Assembly: GCA_015183035.1 (NCBI GenBank)
Contig: JACZZP010000001.1
Location: 2,170,001 to 2,234,000 of the forward strand
DNA: 64,000 nt
Origin: Meloidogyne chitwoodi
Taxonomy: Eukaryota > Nematoda > Chromadorea > Rhabditida > Meloidogynidae
Direction of reading: 5' to 3'
Shown: positions 62,196 through 64,000 of the stretch, piece after piece
Position numbering within the stretch: position 1 is the first letter of the stretch
Layout: each line of letters starts with the position of its first letter
Program-made: the position numbers and the translations under genes
The notes under the pieces: generated by a model
What the model was told of the DNA's origin: nothing
Databases searched by the model: none
The model's input: the letters and a program-made list of their open reading frames with translations, nothing else

Positions 62196-62893
62196 TTTAT
62201 TAATATTTTGATAAAATGTGTGTTTAATTATTTTGTAATTAATTAATATTACATGTTTTTTCATAGAAATCTAGCCTAAACCGCTGGGCTTTTTACACAT
62301 TGTAACAAAATAATAAATGTTCACTGCTGGATGATTTACTGCTTAAAATAATTTAATTCTTTTCGAGTTAGCGAAACTTTGTAAAACTGATAATCCGTAA
62401 TCACCAAATTCTTCAAAAAAAACTCAATTACAACACTACAATCACAACAAAATCTTTAAGCCTAACCAACAGACAAAGCAATTCCAAAATTTATCCCAAG
62501 CACTCTTTCAAGAGTTGGGACATTTATTACCTTAAACTTGGGTAATTAAACCGATGAATGTTACAAAAGCTAAAAACATAAGCAAATAAAACAAATAAAT
62601 TTTAAGCGAGAAATAAAAAACATGTAATTTTATAAAAATGTTAAATAAACTCTAACAGTCATACACTCTCTGTCTTTATTTTTCGTTTCTCTAATACTAA
62701 GTTAAATGAGAAGCAGTCTACTTTTCAAAACATCTAAACTATATTTTTGAACAAAATGGTCATAAAACAAACTATAGACAATGGTCAAAGACTAAATTTC
62801 TATCGCGCTGCAATATACATATGTATTTTTTAGGTTGTTTACAATGACGCATTTACTAACAAACATTTATCTTTACATTAATTATTATTTTAA
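62196..62893. other. Intergenic
   Basis: AT-rich flank before the PMS2-like remnant; no recognised gene. Confidence 0.4.
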
Positions 62894-63480
62894 ATGATTG
62901 ATAATCATTCAATATCAACTCAAAAACAAACTGCAAAGATTTGTGAATTACCACAAGACATTAGTCGTAGAATTTGTACAGGATTAGTAATTCTTGATCT
63001 CTCGGGTGCATGTAGAGAATTAATTGATAATGCATTGGATGCAAATTCAACAAATATAGGTTATTTTTTAATTAATTTTAAGCTGTTTTTTTAATTTTTT
63101 AGAAATTAAAACAGTCGAGAATGGAACAGAATTAATTGAAGTTATTGATAATGGAAGTGGAATAATTCCTGAAGATTTTGATAAAATTTGTATATTTTAA
63201 ATTTTAATTTTTTTAATTTTTTTCTTAAAGGTAAGCCACATTGTACTTCTAAATTGACTGGTTTTGAAGATTTTGCTTCTCTAAATACTTGGATTTCGTG
63301 GAGAAGCTTTAAATGCATTGACTAATACATCGTTATTTTAATTATTTTTTTATTAATTTTTTAAAATTTAGACAAGTACGAATTACAACTAGAGATGAAA
63401 ATTCTAGATGCACATATAAACTTAATTTTGATAGAATTGGTGAAATATTGAAGAAAGAACAATGTTCAAGGCAGGCAGGT
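62894..63480 (+). pseudogene. Truncated, frameshifted PMS2/MutL homologue
   Basis: N-terminal GHKL ATPase of the mismatch-repair MutL family. Exon 1: QKQTAKICELPQDISRRICT, then SGACRELIDNALDANSTNI (motif I, E and N present). Exon 2: KTVENGTELIEVIDNGSGII (motif II, DNGSG). Exon 3: KPHCTSKLTGFEDFASLNT, after which LGFRGEALNALTNTS (motif III) continues in another frame: one base is missing near 63287-63291. Exon 4 (from about 63371): VRITTRDENSRCTYKLNFDR. The family's next block (LF-x-x-LPVR) and the whole C-terminal endonuclease part are absent; the following exon-like frame (LPIYFLFGSHIGQK) is unrelated. Pseudogene, or a partial copy with a sequencing error. Confidence 0.7.
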
Positions 63481-63708
63481 TATTTATATATATAATAAAA
63501 AAAATTTAACTTATATTGATTTAGTCTTCCCTTCAACTTTTACCCATTTATTTCTTATTTGGAAGCCACATTGGACAAAAATTGAAAATAAAGTTTTCGT
63601 ATCTTAAATCACATTTTGTTGTAAAAATAAGTTAAAATAAAGGCAAGCCAAATAAGAATAAATAAAAAAACACCTAATAATTTTCTATATAAGAAATGAT
63701 GGAAAAAA

Positions 63709-63941
63709 TTAAATAAACAAATCTTTCAATGCGTGCCTAACTAATGGCTTAAAAATATTTCCAGAAAAAATCCTAAAGTCGTACTTCTTATCTTTCATAA
63801 TTTTTTCACATTCTTCTTTTTGATTTTCGGATATTATAAGACACTTACATTTAGCATCATATAAGATTTCTACTTTATTTTTTAATCCTCCAATCTTGTC
63901 AAATCGTCCTCTTGCATCTAATTCCCCCATGGCTATAGTTG
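63709..63941 (-). CDS. Lon protease C-terminal exon (partial gene)
   Basis: Proteolytic-domain end of an S16 Lon-type ATP-dependent protease. The exon starts at 63941 after an AG and reads TIAMGELDARGRFDKIGGLK, NKVEILYDAKCKCLIISENQ, then KKYDFRIFSGNIFKPLVRHA and a final ALKDLFI. The MTGE...GRV..IGG-type lead-in and GGLKNK, with Lys in the position of the catalytic Lys, mark the Lon P-domain. The catalytic Ser block would lie beyond the right edge. The segment after IGGLK is more diverged than in standard Lon. The gene continues outside the window, so completeness is unknown. Confidence 0.65.
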
Positions 63942-64000
63942 CTTAAAAAATAATGACATTGAGACTTATTTTAATAAATTTTTAATATCAAAAATTTCTA

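Overview
This is a very AT-rich eukaryotic window from a nematode. Introns are mostly 40-60 bases, begin with GT and end in a short T-rich AG. The genes include nematode chemoreceptor families, F-box proteins, tandem sigma-class glutathione S-transferases and orthologues of C. elegans eva-1, daf-25 and hrpk-1. Base composition, intron style and gene content fit a root-knot nematode (Meloidogyne) or close relative; the species cannot be fixed from sequence alone.

Layout. 1-2217 (-): 5' part of the Golgi tether subunit COG3. 2808-4433 (+): F-box protein. 5051-6368 (-): secreted Lys/Glu-rich protein. 7039-8743 and 11079-12903 (-): tandem seven-helix receptors. 14623-15504 and 16063-17485 (-): tandem GSTs, the second carrying a foldback transposon in an intron. 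17.5-21.1 kb: repeat-dense block with nested foldback elements. 21137-22143 (+): 2-Cys peroxiredoxin. 22769-23312: Merlin/IS1016-like DNA transposon. 23955-25684 (+): chemoreceptor. 27494-31792 (+): F-box-like exon, poorly conserved exons, then a clear hnRNP K-type KH domain. 33920-39320 (-): eva-1 (SUEL lectin receptor). 39.3-47.0 kb: AT-rich gene desert. 46995-49151 (-): SUMO protease. 49.2-50.6 kb: foldback element and 41/42-bp minisatellite. 51123-54927 (+): degenerate DEAD-box domain joined to a coiled coil. 55650-57881 (-): fatty-acid amide hydrolase. 58303-60404 (-): daf-25/Ankmy2. 60736-61782 (+): dual-specificity phosphatase. 62894-63480 (+): broken PMS2/MutL. 63709-63941 (-): end of a Lon protease.

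Strongest observations. (1) eva-1 has two alternative exons (C and D) coding the second half of one lectin domain. They have the same phases at both ends, each gives a full open frame (413 or 404 aa), and using both breaks the frame, so they look mutually exclusive. (2) Five foldback or inverted-repeat elements with unrelated inverted repeats all begin G(G/A) and are flanked by exact 8-bp target duplications; one sits inside the arm of another, whose arms are tandem arrays. One of the five encodes a transposase-like zinc-ribbon fragment. (3) A vasa/DDX3-like DEAD domain has lost motif I and its second RecA lobe and gained a coiled coil. (4) The tandem receptors share a 142-nt identical tract that looks like gene conversion, and the GST pair is mosaic.

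The genes do not form an obvious operon. eva-1, daf-25 and three chemoreceptors are all associated with neurons in C. elegans, but their proximity here may be chance.
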